Shown piece by piece: positions 1 through 8,902 of a DNA stretch of 64,000 nucleotides (positions are counted from its first letter, which is position 1; the number at the start of each line of letters is the position of its first letter). Source of the stretch: Vreelandella piezotolerans (GTDB taxonomy: Bacteria; Pseudomonadota; Gammaproteobacteria; Pseudomonadales; Halomonadaceae); NCBI RefSeq assembly GCF_012427705.1, contig NZ_CP048602.1, positions 124,001 through 188,000 of the forward strand, in the 5' to 3' direction. Made by a program: the position numbers and the translations under genes. The notes below the pieces were generated by a model. The model searched no databases. It was not told the origin of the DNA and saw only the letters and a program-made list of their open reading frames with translations.

Positions 1-648
1 TTGGTAGGCAATAACATGCCCCGGGAAGTGCGTAAGGCCATCGTGGCAAGTGGATTGGTTCACGACCTGGGTAAAGCGTTGATACCGCAGGTAGTGTTCA
101 AGGCGCCTAGCTTTGAGGCGACCCATCGTCGCGCGCTCAGTGAGCACGTGTCGCTACTATTGGCGCGTCTACATACCTGCCAGTGGCTCTCTGCCACCGT
201 GGCGCAAGCCGTCATTGGTGGTATCAATGAGCGGCTTGATGGTAGCGGTTATCCAGAAGGGTTGACCGGTGAGGACATCAACGAGTTGGCAAAAGCGAGT
301 GCGGTCGTCGATGTGGTAGAAGCCATGCGGCGCGACCGTGCGGATCGCCCAGGGCGCACCGCTCAGCAGATCTACCGACACCTCCTTGCGCATCCGCATC
401 AGTTCGACCCGCGCTGGATCAAGCGTTACATCGAGCATTTCAAAACGCTACCGGTGGGTTCTTTGGCGCTCTTTTCGAGCGAACAGTTGGCCTGGGTACT
501 ACGTCTCGATGACAGTGGTTCGCCGCTAGAGGTCGTGTTGACGCAGCAGTCAGAGCCACCCATGCGTGACAATTTGGGTGCGGTCATTCGAGGCGACGTC
601 TTGGAACGACTGGGTAAACCCATCCGTGAAGTAGCCGTCTCGACATAG
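1..648 (+). CDS. HD-GYP-like domain protein, 5' end outside window, probably degenerate
   Basis: Only the C-terminal 215 residues are visible; the reading frame is open at base 1, so the true start is upstream. HD-GYP proteins hydrolyse cyclic di-GMP. The HD signature (VHDLGK, about residues 20-25) and the GYP signature (DGSGYPEGL, about residues 80-88) are both present. However, the normally conserved HH of the HHExxDGxGYP motif reads IN (GINERLDGSGYP), and the glycine after the next conserved histidine (SEHVSLLL) is missing. Metal ligands therefore seem to be lost, and the protein may bind or sense rather than hydrolyse. It lies directly upstream of flagellar genes, which fits a role in motility control. 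The fold assignment is firm; lack of activity is inference. Confidence 0.75.
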   Translation: MVGNNMPREVRKAIVASGLVHDLGKALIPQVVFKAPSFEATHRRALSEHVSLLLARLHTCQWLSATVAQAVIGGINERLDGSGYPEGLTGEDINELAKASAVVDVVEAMRRDRADRPGRTAQQIYRHLLAHPHQFDPRWIKRYIEHFKTLPVGSLALFSSEQLAWVLRLDDSGSPLEVVLTQQSEPPMRDNLGAVIRGDVLERLGKPIREVAVST

Positions 649-689
649 GTGGCCCGCGCAGGGTGGCAAAATTAAAACGCCATTATGCT

Positions 690-716
690 TAAAGTCCGCG
701 ACGCCCGCGCCGATAT
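690..716 (+). promoter_or_regulatory. sigma-28 (FliA) promoter for fliS-fliT operon
   Basis: TAAAGTCC (690-697), an 11-base spacer and GCCGATAT (709-716) fit the enterobacterial FliA consensus TAAAGTTT-N11-GCCGATAA with exact spacing and 13 of 16 bases. It lies about 100 bases upstream of fliS, a typical late flagellar gene, and fliA itself is at 24139. Confidence 0.85.
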
Positions 717-756
717 ATTGAATAGCTGAGCAAGCATGCTCAACCACTCAGTTGAA

Positions 757-791
757 ACAGCCGTTCGCTGCGAAGTAACGGCTGTCGTTTT
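757..791 (+). terminator. Terminator-like hairpin in the fliS leader
   Basis: ACAGCCGTT (757-765) pairs perfectly with AACGGCTGT (777-785), followed by CGTTTT. It resembles an intrinsic terminator. It could end transcription from the upstream HD-GYP gene, but it lies downstream of the sigma-28 promoter, so it would also be transcribed in the fliS leader. A smaller hairpin, TGAGCA-AGCA-TGCTCA (727-742), lies just before it. Confidence 0.5.
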
Positions 792-814
792 ACCTCATAC
801 AGGAGTGCCCGCCA

Positions 815-1231
815 ATGACTTACACTCGCGGTGGCGCCGCTAATGGACGTGGTGCAAGTGCGTATGCCCGTGTCGGCGTTGAAAGTGGTGTGATGTCTGC
901 TGACCCGCATCAACTGATCGTGATGCTTTTTGACGGTGCTCAGGCAGCCATCCGTGCAGCACGTATTCATATGCAAGCTGGTAATCGGGCCGAAAAAGGG
1001 CGCTCGATTTCCAAGGCTCTCGACATTATCAATAACGGCCTGGCGGCGGCCCTTGATCAAGAGAAAGGTGGCGTTATTGCCGAGCGGCTTGCGTCACTGT
1101 ACGACTATATCGCTCGCTTGCTGTTGGCGGCTAACTTACGCAACGACGAAGAAAGCCTCAATCAAGCCGAGCGTTTACTTGAAGATATCGCTTCCGCATG
1201 GCGTGAAATCGGTCAACAGCAGAGTGCATGA
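815..1231 (+). CDS. fliS: FliS, flagellin export chaperone
   Basis: FliS binds the disordered C-terminus of newly made flagellin in the cytoplasm and delivers it to the flagellar export gate. The 138-residue length is usual. The family's core is recognisable: a Tyr-rich N-terminus (GASAYARV), then ADPHQLIVMLFDGA (about residues 29-42) and helices typical of the FliS four-helix bundle. The ATG is preceded by an AGGAG ribosome site (CAGGAGTG, 801-808). The gene follows a sigma-28 promoter and is followed 7 bases later by fliT, as in many flagellar loci. No flagellin or fliD gene is visible in the window; they may lie upstream. Confidence 0.95.
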   Translation: MTYTRGGAANGRGASAYARVGVESGVMSADPHQLIVMLFDGAQAAIRAARIHMQAGNRAEKGRSISKALDIINNGLAAALDQEKGGVIAERLASLYDYIARLLLAANLRNDEESLNQAERLLEDIASAWREIGQQQSA

Positions 1232-1238
1232 GGCAAGC

Positions 1239-1646
1239 ATGGCAGCTTCCGAAACAGCCCATCGTCATTCGCAACAGGCACTCTTGGATGCTTATTCAAA
1301 GCTGCTGGTGCGCGTTCACCATATGCATGAGCTGGCGAACGCAGAGCAGTGGGCAGAACTGATCGAACAGCGCAGTAATTACGTGGTGCTGGTTGAAGAG
1401 CTGCGTGAATTAGATGTCACGGTCGTGCTCGATGCGCAGGGTAAGCAGCGCAAGTCTGAACTGCTAGAGCAAATTCTGGAGCATGACGTTGAGATTCGTC
1501 GCCGCTTGGTTGCCCGGCGTGATGAGCTTGGCAAGTTGATCGGTGTCACCCAGCGTCAGCGGGATTTGCACCGCGCTTATGCGCCCCAGCAGGGGGCCTA
1601 CGACGCTTACGAGAGCGATCCCTCTCGCGATAAGGGGGCGTCGTGA
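1239..1646 (+). CDS. fliT: FliT-like flagellar chaperone
   Basis: A 135-residue, highly charged, mostly helical protein. FliT is the export chaperone for the filament cap FliD, and in enterics it also binds FlhDC. Family similarity is weak, as usual for FliT; the assignment rests on size, helical character (AEQWAELIEQRSNYVVLVEEL, about residues 35-55) and position directly after fliS. The frame is open far upstream through fliS, but ATG 1239, seven bases after the fliS stop, gives the normal FliT length. The C-terminus overlaps the next gene by 4 bases. Confidence 0.75.
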   Translation: MAASETAHRHSQQALLDAYSKLLVRVHHMHELANAEQWAELIEQRSNYVVLVEELRELDVTVVLDAQGKQRKSELLEQILEHDVEIRRRLVARRDELGKLIGVTQRQRDLHRAYAPQQGAYDAYESDPSRDKGAS

Positions 1647-2863
1647 GTGGCATTACGCCGCTTATCGACACCCTGTTGCATCAGGTGCTTGGCCGCCAAG
1701 CCGAGGTGTCCACACAGCGTGCTTTGAATGCGCCCGTTCAACCGGTATATGCCGGTGACGGACCAAGAGCGTTACAGGGTGATGCTGGGCTGGATGGCCG
1801 CCCACTCGCACCGCTATTGGGTGATCTAAAGCGCTTGCCAGGCTCGCCCGATGGGTTTCGACAAGCGCCACCGGGCGCGCTGCCCACGGGGGCTCCTAGC
1901 TCCACGCAAACGCATTTCAGTCCGGCGGCGCGCACTATCGCCGATGTGTTGCTGCGTTTTCCTGCTCCTCCCACCGTGCTACGTCCACAAGCGCCGCTAA
2001 TGACAACGCAGGAGACGCCCTCGGCAACGGTATTGGCTAACCGATTAGAGGCGAGTATTCGAGACAGCGGTCTCTTTTACGAATCCCACCTTAAGCGCTG
2101 GTTTCAAGGGGAGGCTCCCCGTCAACAGCTGATGCGTGAACCACAAATGCAGCCTGGTCCTCGCCCTGCCGCCATCTTCGTGCCTAACGCTACATCGGCA
2201 GTGCTGAATACCACCTCCACGGCTCCTGCGTCGGCGCTATTGGCGAGCTCGGCGCCGTTAGCCATTTTGCCTAATACATCGCTGACCCCGGCAGCGGGCG
2301 GTCAGCTACTGCTAGAGCGTCCCGCCCTGTTGCCGCCCAGCCCCAGCGCTACGCCACCTCCCTTGACGGTCAGTCGAGAGCTGCCTCAGGTGCCCGTGGC
2401 CTTGCCAGTGAGCAGCGAATGGGACGTGTCGAGTCGAGGAGGGCCCAAGGAGATCGTTCACGAGAGCTTGCAAGGGCTCGTGCGTCAGCAATTGGAGATG
2501 ATGGTAACGCCGACGCTGCGCTGGGAAGGTGATGTCTGGGCGGGGATTTTTATGGCGCTCGTGATCCATCTGCCCGGTCGCGACGGGCAAAAAGGCGCGG
2601 GGGGGGACGAGGGTGAGGCAGACGAGGGGTGGCGGTCGGAAATGCAGCTCGATGTCCCTAATCTCGGACGCTTTAGCATTGCGCTGTCACTTTATCAGGG
2701 AACTCTAACGATCGATTTGACGGCCGATAATGTGACGACTCAACAGCGCCTAGAAGAGGGCGTTGGCGCGTTGGAGCAGCGGTTAAGTGCCTTCGATTTC
2801 CGTAAAGTTCGTGTCATGGTGAGACATGTAACATTGGAGAGCGATGATGGCGATCGCGGATGA
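1643..2863 (+). CDS. FliK-like flagellar hook-length control protein
   Basis: 406 residues in two parts. Residues about 20-270 are rich in Pro, Ala, Ser and Thr with low complexity, as in the secreted ruler part of FliK. Residues about 280-400 resemble the FliK C-terminal (Flg_hook) domain: they begin around LVRQQLEMM, include the strand-rich WRSEMQLDVPNLGRFSIAL and end with RVMVRHV. FliK measures hook length and switches FlhB specificity. The start is a GTG overlapping the fliT stop by 4 bases, which suggests translational coupling. The 3' end overlaps the next gene, which encodes a FlhB-like domain, the natural partner of FliK. A true fliK may also exist elsewhere, so this could be a paralogue. 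Confidence 0.65.
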   Translation: MSGITPLIDTLLHQVLGRQAEVSTQRALNAPVQPVYAGDGPRALQGDAGLDGRPLAPLLGDLKRLPGSPDGFRQAPPGALPTGAPSSTQTHFSPAARTIADVLLRFPAPPTVLRPQAPLMTTQETPSATVLANRLEASIRDSGLFYESHLKRWFQGEAPRQQLMREPQMQPGPRPAAIFVPNATSAVLNTTSTAPASALLASSAPLAILPNTSLTPAAGGQLLLERPALLPPSPSATPPPLTVSRELPQVPVALPVSSEWDVSSRGGPKEIVHESLQGLVRQQLEMMVTPTLRWEGDVWAGIFMALVIHLPGRDGQKGAGGDEGEADEGWRSEMQLDVPNLGRFSIALSLYQGTLTIDLTADNVTTQQRLEEGVGALEQRLSAFDFRKVRVMVRHVTLESDDGDRG

Positions 2864-3140
2864 TCGACGCCGCCAAGCCGTCGCGCTGGCCTATCAAGAG
2901 GGAGAGCGGGCTCCACGTGTCGTGGCAAAAGGATACGGGGAGCTTGCAGAGCGGATTATGGCGGAAGCGCAGCGCCAGGGTATCTACGTACACGATGCCC
3001 CAGAATTGGTAGCGCTATTAATGCAGTTAGACTTAGATGCAGAGATACCTGCCAGCTTGTATCAGGTCGTCGCTGAGCTGCTCGTCTGGGTCTTTGAGCT
3101 ATCGGACAGTGGGCTGACTCAGCGTGAAAGGCTCAAGTAG
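2844..3140 (+). CDS. Stand-alone FlhB C-terminal-like protein (EscU/YscU family)
   Basis: A 98-residue soluble protein matching the cytoplasmic domain of FlhB after its autocleavage site: AVALAYQEGERAPRVVAKG parallels the segment at the end of the window's full FlhB (AVALVYQEGRMGAPRLVAKG). It lacks the membrane part and the NPTH self-cleavage tetrapeptide; the residues before the match are ADDRRRQ. Proteins of this kind (FhlB-type) can partly replace FlhB-C in export switching. It overlaps the fliK-like gene by 20 bases, which fits a shared role with it. Two adjacent ATGs (2844, 2847) share the upstream GGAGAG; either could be used. Confidence 0.85.
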   Translation: MMAIADDRRRQAVALAYQEGERAPRVVAKGYGELAERIMAEAQRQGIYVHDAPELVALLMQLDLDAEIPASLYQVVAELLVWVFELSDSGLTQRERLK

Positions 3141-3243
3141 CCAATGCAAGCGTTGTATGCAACCATGATACTGGGAACAAAAGTCATCAATGGCGCCAGT
3201 ATAACGGTCACAATGTAGCGCCTGTGTCGTTCGATGGGACACT

Positions 3244-3576
3244 ATGAGTCAAACAAGCTTTCTCGATGAAATTCAAGAGATCAACTTAGCGTATCTATTA
3301 CTTGCGCAGCGGCTGTTGAGCGAAGATCGTGAGGCAGCGATGTTTCGCCTAAAAATCGATGGTGAGCTCGCCGACCTTTTGATATCGCTCAATGCGTGGC
3401 AATTGACCAAGCTGGCGCGGAGCAACCAGTTGGTCTGCCGGTTCAGCCACTCGAGTGGACAGCGGCTGCGCGACATTCTTGAAAACCCTAGGGATCAAGG
3501 GCTGTCGGGGCTGCATGCGTCACTGCTATCTGCCTGTGAGCCGATGAGATCGCTGACGTCAGGAGAGTCGAAGTGA
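3244..3576 (+). CDS. flhD: FlhD, flagellar master transcriptional regulator subunit
   Basis: FlhD forms the FlhD4C2 complex that activates class 2 flagellar promoters. The protein has 110 residues, close to the family length, and starts [20 protein letters not shown], the characteristic FlhD N-terminus. Cys65 (NQLVC) falls at the same position as the dimer-bridging cysteine of E. coli FlhD. The gene overlaps flhC by 4 bases (GTGA), so the two are probably translationally coupled. About 100 bases separate it from the upstream gene; no clear promoter could be assigned there. Presence of flhDC points to enteric-style control rather than FleQ-type control. Confidence 0.95.
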   Translation: MSQTSFLDEIQEINLAYLLLAQRLLSEDREAAMFRLKIDGELADLLISLNAWQLTKLARSNQLVCRFSHSSGQRLRDILENPRDQGLSGLHASLLSACEPMRSLTSGESK

Positions 3577-4097
3577 GCCAGAAAAGCTTGGTTGATGAAA
3601 TGCACCAAGTACAGCTGGCCATTGAGCTGATCGAATTAGGTGCACGTTTGCAGGTGTTGGAGACGGAGACGGAGCTGAGCCGTACCCGCTTGATCAAACT
3701 TTACAAAGAAGTGCGCGGAATGTCGCCGCCTAAGGGGATGCTGCCATTCTCTGCGGATTGGTTCGTCACTTGGCTGCCCAACGTGCACTCCTCGTTCTTC
3801 TACAACATTTATGTCGGGCTGCTGAAAGGCGCGGGCTGTGAGCGCATCGACGCCTTCGTTAAGGCTTATCGACTGTACGAAGAGCAGATTTCTTTGGAAG
3901 GTGTGGAGCCTGTGCTTGGGCTGACACGTGCTTGGACACTGGTGCGCTTTTTCGAAAGCGACCTTTTGCAGCTAACCACCTGCACGCGTTGTGAAGGCCG
4001 CTTCGTGGCGCACGCCCATAGCCCCGTCCACGACTACGTGTGCGGTATTTGTCAGCCCCCATCCCGAGCTGGCAAGACCCGTAAGGCGTCGCGCTAA
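3573..4097 (+). CDS. flhC: FlhC, flagellar master transcriptional regulator subunit
   Basis: FlhC is the DNA-recognition partner of FlhD. The protein has 174 residues (E. coli 192). Its zinc site is intact: CTRC, 16 residues, CGIC near the C-terminus, the same CxxC-N16-CxxC spacing as in E. coli FlhC. The N-terminus ([24 protein letters not shown]) is also typical. The GTG start lies inside the flhD stop region with a 4-base overlap and a good ribosome site (AGGAGAG, upstream in flhD). The 222 bases that follow, to motA, contain no gene and no promoter I can name. Confidence 0.95.
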   Translation: MSQKSLVDEMHQVQLAIELIELGARLQVLETETELSRTRLIKLYKEVRGMSPPKGMLPFSADWFVTWLPNVHSSFFYNIYVGLLKGAGCERIDAFVKAYRLYEEQISLEGVEPVLGLTRAWTLVRFFESDLLQLTTCTRCEGRFVAHAHSPVHDYVCGICQPPSRAGKTRKASR

Positions 4098-4319
4098 ACG
4101 TATAAAATTGTCACGCCCCTGGCGGCATGGCAGAGAGGCAATAAACTGGCCCTTTAACGCTTAGATAGCGGTAAAAGGCGGTGGTACTTTTTCATTAAGC
4201 AGCGCATTCGTCTGAGTATGATGTTGCTAAGTAGTACTAGGGATGGAGCGGTGCCTGCGCGGTCGAGCTCGTGACGCTGTTCCGTTTGATAAAAAACCGA
4301 TATCGCAAGGACTCTGCTT

Positions 4320-5189
4320 GTGCTGATTCTTTTAGGTTATGTGGTCGTACTGGTATGTGTGTTCGGCGGTTATGTACTGGCAGGTGGAAGCCTAGGGCCA
4401 CTATATCAGCCGACGGAGCTGCTGATGATTGGCGGGGCGGGGGTGGGAGCCTTCATTGCTGCCAACAACGGCAAAGCCATCAAGGCGACGTTCAAGATCC
4501 TGCCGCGGCTAAAGCGTACCAAGAAGTATAACAAAGCGCTCTATATGGAGCTGATGGCACTACAGTACAAGATCCTCTCCAAGGTGCGCCGCGAGGGCAT
4601 GCTCGGCATCGAGCGCGATATCGACAATCCCCAAGAGAGCCCGCTTTTTCAAGAGCACCCTTCGGTGCTGGCAGACCCCCATATCATGAACTTCCTGACC
4701 GATTATCTTCGCCTGATGGTCAGCGGCGGCATGGAGCCCATGGAGATCGATGAGCTGATGCTCCATGAAATCGAGGTCTTCGAACAAGAAGCGCACGTGC
4801 CCATTGACGCCATTTCCAAGGTGGGTGACGCCATGCCGGCTTTCGGGATCGTGGCGGCGGTCATGGGGGTCATCAAGGCGTTGACGTATGCAGACGCTTC
4901 CGCTGCGCAAATGGGGGAGATGATCGCGCTGGCGCTGGTCGGTACTTTTCTAGGGATTCTGCTGGGCTACGGCTTCATTAGCCCAATCGCCAGTTACGCT
5001 GACCGCCAGGCCAAAGAAGCGGAAAAAATGTTGCAGTGCATTCGCGTAACGCTGCTGGCGAGCCTGCACGGCTACGCCCCGCAGCTCGCCGTCGAATTTG
5101 GTCGTAAAGCTTTACATACCGCTGAACGACCCAGCTTTACCGAACTGGAAGAGTATGTGCGCGACGCCAAAAAGGGCGGTAATGCATGA
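4320..5189 (+). CDS. motA: MotA, flagellar stator subunit
   Basis: MotA is the four-pass inner-membrane subunit that, with MotB, conducts ions and drives the flagellar motor. The 289-residue length matches E. coli MotA (295). Membrane segments are visible at about residues 2-22, 32-50, 168-190 and 198-222, with a large cytoplasmic loop between the second and third. The segment PAFGIVAAVMGVI and the C-terminal LHGYAPQLAVEFGRK are MotA hallmarks. The start is GTG, placed 9 bases after AAGGA (4306-4310). It overlaps motB by 4 bases (ATGA), as in enterics where motAB precede cheAW. Confidence 0.95.
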   Translation: MLILLGYVVVLVCVFGGYVLAGGSLGPLYQPTELLMIGGAGVGAFIAANNGKAIKATFKILPRLKRTKKYNKALYMELMALQYKILSKVRREGMLGIERDIDNPQESPLFQEHPSVLADPHIMNFLTDYLRLMVSGGMEPMEIDELMLHEIEVFEQEAHVPIDAISKVGDAMPAFGIVAAVMGVIKALTYADASAAQMGEMIALALVGTFLGILLGYGFISPIASYADRQAKEAEKMLQCIRVTLLASLHGYAPQLAVEFGRKALHTAERPSFTELEEYVRDAKKGGNA

Positions 5190-6166
5190 GTAAAGGCGGC
5201 GATAAACGCCCGATCGTCATCCGGCGTAAGAAAGTGGTTCATGCCCACCATGGGGGGGCGTGGAAAATTGCGCTGGCGGACTTCATGACCGCGCTGATGG
5301 CGCTCTTCTTGGTAATGTGGATTTTGAGTGTCTCCAGTGAAGAGACTCGGCGTGGCGTCGCGGAGTACTTCAGTACCCCGCTCGTGACGGCCATTACCGG
5401 AGGAGACATGTCGGGCAGTACCAGCGTGATTCCCGGCGGCGGCCCTGATCCGACGCATAGTGACGGTGAGCGGGCACGCATCGACGTACTGCAGCAAACG
5501 CGGCCAAGCGCCCAGGAAAGGCGTTTTTTCGATGAGCTGCAGGAGCGCATCGAGCGTGCCATCGAGCGGGATCCGGAACTGCGTGAGCTGCGCAACCAGA
5601 TGCGCTTCGATTTGACTCGGGAAGGGCTGCGTATTCAGCTGCTGGATACCGAACAGCGTCCGATGTTCGAGCTGGGCAGCGACCAGGTGGCGCCGTATAT
5701 GCGCAGTCTACTGCGCACCATGGCGCCGCTGCTGAACGAACTGCCGAATGACTTGAGCATCAGTGGCCATACCGACAGCGTGCCCTATGCCGGTGGTTAC
5801 CGGGGTTACAGCAACTGGGAGCTCTCCAATGATCGTGCCAATGCGTCGCGTCGCGAGTTAGTGGCCGGGGGGCTTGATCCAGATCAACTATTACGCGTAT
5901 CGGGCTTTGCGGATCGCGTGCTGTTGTCTGACACTGCGCCCACGGATCCTGTCAATCGTCGTATCGAGCTCGTGGTGCTGCTGCCGGAGATCGCCGAAGC
6001 CATTCGCAACCCAGGCATTCTGTCGGCAGATGACACGCTGCCGGAGGGCAATGTGCCTGAGGCACTGCTCCCCGACCAAGCGTTGCCCGGCGACACGGCG
6101 CTCGATGAGCCAGTGCCAGCAGAACAAGTGCCACCCAATATGCCGCAGGTCGACGATGCACAGTAA
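5186..6166 (+). CDS. motB: MotB, flagellar stator subunit with peptidoglycan-binding domain
   Basis: MotB anchors the stator to peptidoglycan and supplies the ion-carrying aspartate. A short basic N-terminus leads into one membrane helix (about 28-50) with Asp32 in ALADFMTALMALFL, the same position as the essential Asp32 of E. coli MotB. The OmpA-like peptidoglycan-binding domain spans about 150-270: ISGHTDSVPY and SNWELSNDRANASRRELV are its signatures. The C-terminal 55 residues are Pro/Asp/Glu-rich and probably disordered. 326 residues is normal. MotAB of this type usually use protons, but the ion cannot be told from sequence alone. Confidence 0.95.
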   Translation: MSKGGDKRPIVIRRKKVVHAHHGGAWKIALADFMTALMALFLVMWILSVSSEETRRGVAEYFSTPLVTAITGGDMSGSTSVIPGGGPDPTHSDGERARIDVLQQTRPSAQERRFFDELQERIERAIERDPELRELRNQMRFDLTREGLRIQLLDTEQRPMFELGSDQVAPYMRSLLRTMAPLLNELPNDLSISGHTDSVPYAGGYRGYSNWELSNDRANASRRELVAGGLDPDQLLRVSGFADRVLLSDTAPTDPVNRRIELVVLLPEIAEAIRNPGILSADDTLPEGNVPEALLPDQALPGDTALDEPVPAEQVPPNMPQVDDAQ

Positions 6167-6211
6167 TCTCGGCTTGTCACAAAAAAATATGACGTTCACG
6201 TGGAGCGGTGC

Positions 6212-8299
6212 ATGGATATAGCGGATTTTTTTGACACCTTTTTTGAAGAAGCGGAAGAGCTGCTGGCCGATATGGAGCAGCACTTACTGGAACTGGATGT
6301 CGATGATCCGGATAGCGAGCAGCTAAACGCTATCTTCCGAGCCGCCCACTCGATCAAAGGTGGCGCAGGGACCTTCGGTTTTAGCGTGCTCCAGAAAACC
6401 ACGCATATTTTCGAAAACCTGCTGGATCATGCTCGCAAAGGCGAATTGACCCTGCGTGCCGAGCACGTGGATACCTTTTTAGAGGCCAAAGACATCATGC
6501 ACGAGCAGCTCGATGCCTACCGCAACGAGGAAGAGCCTAACCAAGAAGCGTACGAGCGTATCTGCCAGACGTTACAGCAAATTGCCCTCGAAGAGATTGG
6601 CAAGACGCTCGATGCGCCCGCTGCGGCTCCGGCTCCGGCCCCCAAGAAAGAGGCACCTCAAGAGGAGAAAGAGACGGCGGCTGGCAGTGAGCAGTTACTC
6701 AAAGTGGCGCTTCTCAACGTTGGCGACAAAGACCGTGGGCTACTCGTCGAAGAGCTAGAGCAGTTAGGCGACATTCAATCACAGTCGGGCGATGAAAAAC
6801 GCTACGAAGTCACCCTGAGCGGTGGTGTCAGTGCCGATGATATCGAAGCCGTCATGTGCTTCATTATCGAGCCTGACCAAATTGAAATCACGGCGTTGGG
6901 CGCAGCAGCCCCCGCTGCGGCGCCCGACGCGAAAGCGAAAGACGTCACGCCTGCCGCAGAAGCACCGGCCGTTGAAGCGAAGCCGGCTGCACCTGCGCTG
7001 AAAGAGCCTGCCAAAGCAACCGCCAGTAAATCGGCGAAGGCAGCGCCCAAAAAAGCGGCCGCAGAGTCATCCTCGATTCGTGTGTCGGTGGATAAGGTCG
7101 ATCAGATCATCAACTTGGTAGGCGAGCTGATCATTACACAGTCGATGCTCGATCAAACGGTCAGTGACCTTGGCGACCAGTCGGTGGGCAATAGTTCCCT
7201 GCAAAATGGCATGAGCTTGTTGCAGCGTAACGCCCGCGACCTTCAAGAAGCGGTCATGTCGATTCGTATGATCCCCATGGAGTTCGTGTTCAGCCGCTTC
7301 CCACGAGTCGTGCGTGACACCGCAGGCAAGCTCGGTAAAGAGATCGAGCTGGTGACGGAAGGCAAATCCACCGAGTTGGATAAGAGCTTGGTCGAGCGCA
7401 TCACCGACCCGCTGACGCACTTGGTGCGTAACAGCTTGGATCACGGTATCGAGATGCCCGACGAGCGCGAGGCGTTGGGTAAGCCGCGTACCGGCAAACT
7501 GGTGCTTTCCGCCCGTCACCAGGGTGGCAATATTCTGATCGAAGTTCGCGACGACGGGGCCGGAATGGACCGGGATCGCCTGCTGGCCAAAGCTCGTGAA
7601 AACGGCCTCAACGTCTCGGACACCATGTCGGACGAGGACGTCTATCAACTGATCTTTGCGCCCGGTTTCTCCACGGCGAAAGAGGTGACCGATGTCTCCG
7701 GTCGTGGCGTGGGGATGGACGTGGTCAAGCGAAACATCCAAGGCATGGGTGGGCGCGTTGAAATTCAGTCCAAAAAAGGCGAAGGCACCAATACGCGGAT
7801 CGTACTGCCACTAACGCTGGCCATTCTGGACGGTATGTCGATCAAAGTCGGCAACGAAACCTTTATTCTGCCCCTGTCTACCGTGCTGGAGTCGCTACAG
7901 CCTGCCAAGGGAGACATGTACGCCATGGCAGGGGACGATGTGGTGCTCAAAGTGCGCGATGAGTACCTCCCAGTCATTGCCATTCACGAAGTGCTGGATG
8001 TCGAAAACGCCATTACCGACCCGACCAAGAGTATTGCTGTCATCGTTCAGGGGGAAGGGCGTCGCTACGCCATGTTGGTGGATGAGCTCATCGGCCAGCA
8101 GCAGGTCGTGGTGAAGAACCTCGAAGACAATTATCGCAAAGTGCCCGGCGTATCGGCCGCTACCATCTTGGGAGATGGTAGCGTTGCGCTAATTCTCGAT
8201 ATCACTGGCTTACACCGTTTAAGCCGTGCCAAAAAAGAAGCAGGGAAAGTCGCTAACCAACCCCATCTCTCTTATTACAAGGAGGCTGAGCCGTCATGA
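6212..8299 (+). CDS. cheA: CheA, chemotaxis histidine kinase
   Basis: CheA autophosphorylates in response to receptor state and passes phosphate to CheY and CheB. Domains in order (695 residues): Hpt P1 with His46 in [11 protein letters not shown]; a P2-like region (about 165-230) flanked by Ala/Pro/Lys-rich linkers; dimerisation P3 (from about 290); HATPase P4 with N box ([11 protein letters not shown]), G1 (DDGAGMD) and G2 (GRGVGMDVV); and the CheW-like P5 at the end. ATG 6212 was chosen over an in-frame GTG at 6200 because GGAGCGG (6202-6208) lies just before it. It overlaps cheW by 4 bases. Confidence 0.97.
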   Translation: MDIADFFDTFFEEAEELLADMEQHLLELDVDDPDSEQLNAIFRAAHSIKGGAGTFGFSVLQKTTHIFENLLDHARKGELTLRAEHVDTFLEAKDIMHEQLDAYRNEEEPNQEAYERICQTLQQIALEEIGKTLDAPAAAPAPAPKKEAPQEEKETAAGSEQLLKVALLNVGDKDRGLLVEELEQLGDIQSQSGDEKRYEVTLSGGVSADDIEAVMCFIIEPDQIEITALGAAAPAAAPDAKAKDVTPAAEAPAVEAKPAAPALKEPAKATASKSAKAAPKKAAAESSSIRVSVDKVDQIINLVGELIITQSMLDQTVSDLGDQSVGNSSLQNGMSLLQRNARDLQEAVMSIRMIPMEFVFSRFPRVVRDTAGKLGKEIELVTEGKSTELDKSLVERITDPLTHLVRNSLDHGIEMPDEREALGKPRTGKLVLSARHQGGNILIEVRDDGAGMDRDRLLAKARENGLNVSDTMSDEDVYQLIFAPGFSTAKEVTDVSGRGVGMDVVKRNIQGMGGRVEIQSKKGEGTNTRIVLPLTLAILDGMSIKVGNETFILPLSTVLESLQPAKGDMYAMAGDDVVLKVRDEYLPVIAIHEVLDVENAITDPTKSIAVIVQGEGRRYAMLVDELIGQQQVVVKNLEDNYRKVPGVSAATILGDGSVALILDITGLHRLSRAKKEAGKVANQPHLSYYKEAEPS

Positions 8300-8796
8300 G
8301 TCAAGCATCTAATGAGGCGGTGCTAGCCGCCGCCGAAGCGGAAAACCGTGAGTTTCTCGTATTCTCGCTGGGCGATGAAGAGTACGCCATCGATATTTTG
8401 AAGGTGCAGGAGATCCGCGGTTACGAAAACGTGACCCGTATCGCCAATGCACCCGACTTTATTAAAGGGGTGACGAATCTGCGCGGCGTCATCGTGCCGA
8501 TCGTGGACCTACGTATCAAGTTTCATCTGGATAACGTCGAGTACGGTGGCCAGACGGTCGTCATCGTCGTCAACGTCGCGGATCGTATCGTCGGCATCGT
8601 GGTCGACGGCGTATCCGACGTCATGACCCTGACGCCGGATCAAATCAAACCCGCGCCCGAATTTGGCGTTACGCTCTCCTCCGATTTCCTGAGCGGTCTC
8701 GGCAGCCTAGACGATCGGATGCTCGTCCTGGTCGATATCGACAAGCTGCTCACCAGCGAGGAAATGGCGCTGGTCGACAGCACCAGCCACCACTAA
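8296..8796 (+). CDS. cheW: CheW, chemotaxis coupling protein
   Basis: CheW couples CheA to the receptors in the polar or lateral chemoreceptor arrays. The 166-residue single CheW domain shows the expected core: [23 protein letters not shown] (about residues 19-41), [16 protein letters not shown] and the C-terminal [13 protein letters not shown]. It overlaps cheA by 4 bases (ATGA), with the ribosome site AAGGAGG in the end of cheA, so stoichiometric co-translation is likely. It is followed by a hairpin at 8809-8827 and then a receptor gene. Confidence 0.97.
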   Translation: MSQASNEAVLAAAEAENREFLVFSLGDEEYAIDILKVQEIRGYENVTRIANAPDFIKGVTNLRGVIVPIVDLRIKFHLDNVEYGGQTVVIVVNVADRIVGIVVDGVSDVMTLTPDQIKPAPEFGVTLSSDFLSGLGSLDDRMLVLVDIDKLLTSEEMALVDSTSHH

Positions 8797-8808
8797 AGAC
8801 CTACCGCA

Positions 8809-8827
8809 GGGCACAGGGAGTGTGCCC
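8809..8827 (+). terminator. Inverted repeat after cheW, weak terminator or mRNA-stabilising hairpin
   Basis: GGGCACA (8809-8815) pairs perfectly with TGTGCCC (8821-8827) across a 5-base loop. There is no U-run after it, so strong termination is unlikely; it may moderate read-through into the receptor gene or stabilise the cheA-cheW message. Confidence 0.35.
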
Positions 8828-8902
8828 GCCTTAAGTCAATGAATACCCACTCTGGCGCCATGGATAGCGCTGGCCAGTATGGTTGTGTTTGGAGAAAAGC
8901 GT

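Noticed and set aside
930..1238. Longer version of the fliT reading frame overlapping fliS
   Set aside because: It would run through most of fliS in another frame; the ATG at 1239 gives normal FliT length and spacing.
4277..4303. Sigma-28 promoter before motA (ACCGATAT at 4296-4303)
   Set aside because: The -10 is similar, but the sequence at the -35 distance (CTGTTCCG) does not resemble TAAAGTTT.
7067..7741. 224-codon open frame antisense to cheA
   Set aside because: It mirrors the codon bias of cheA on the other strand and has no recognisable protein features.
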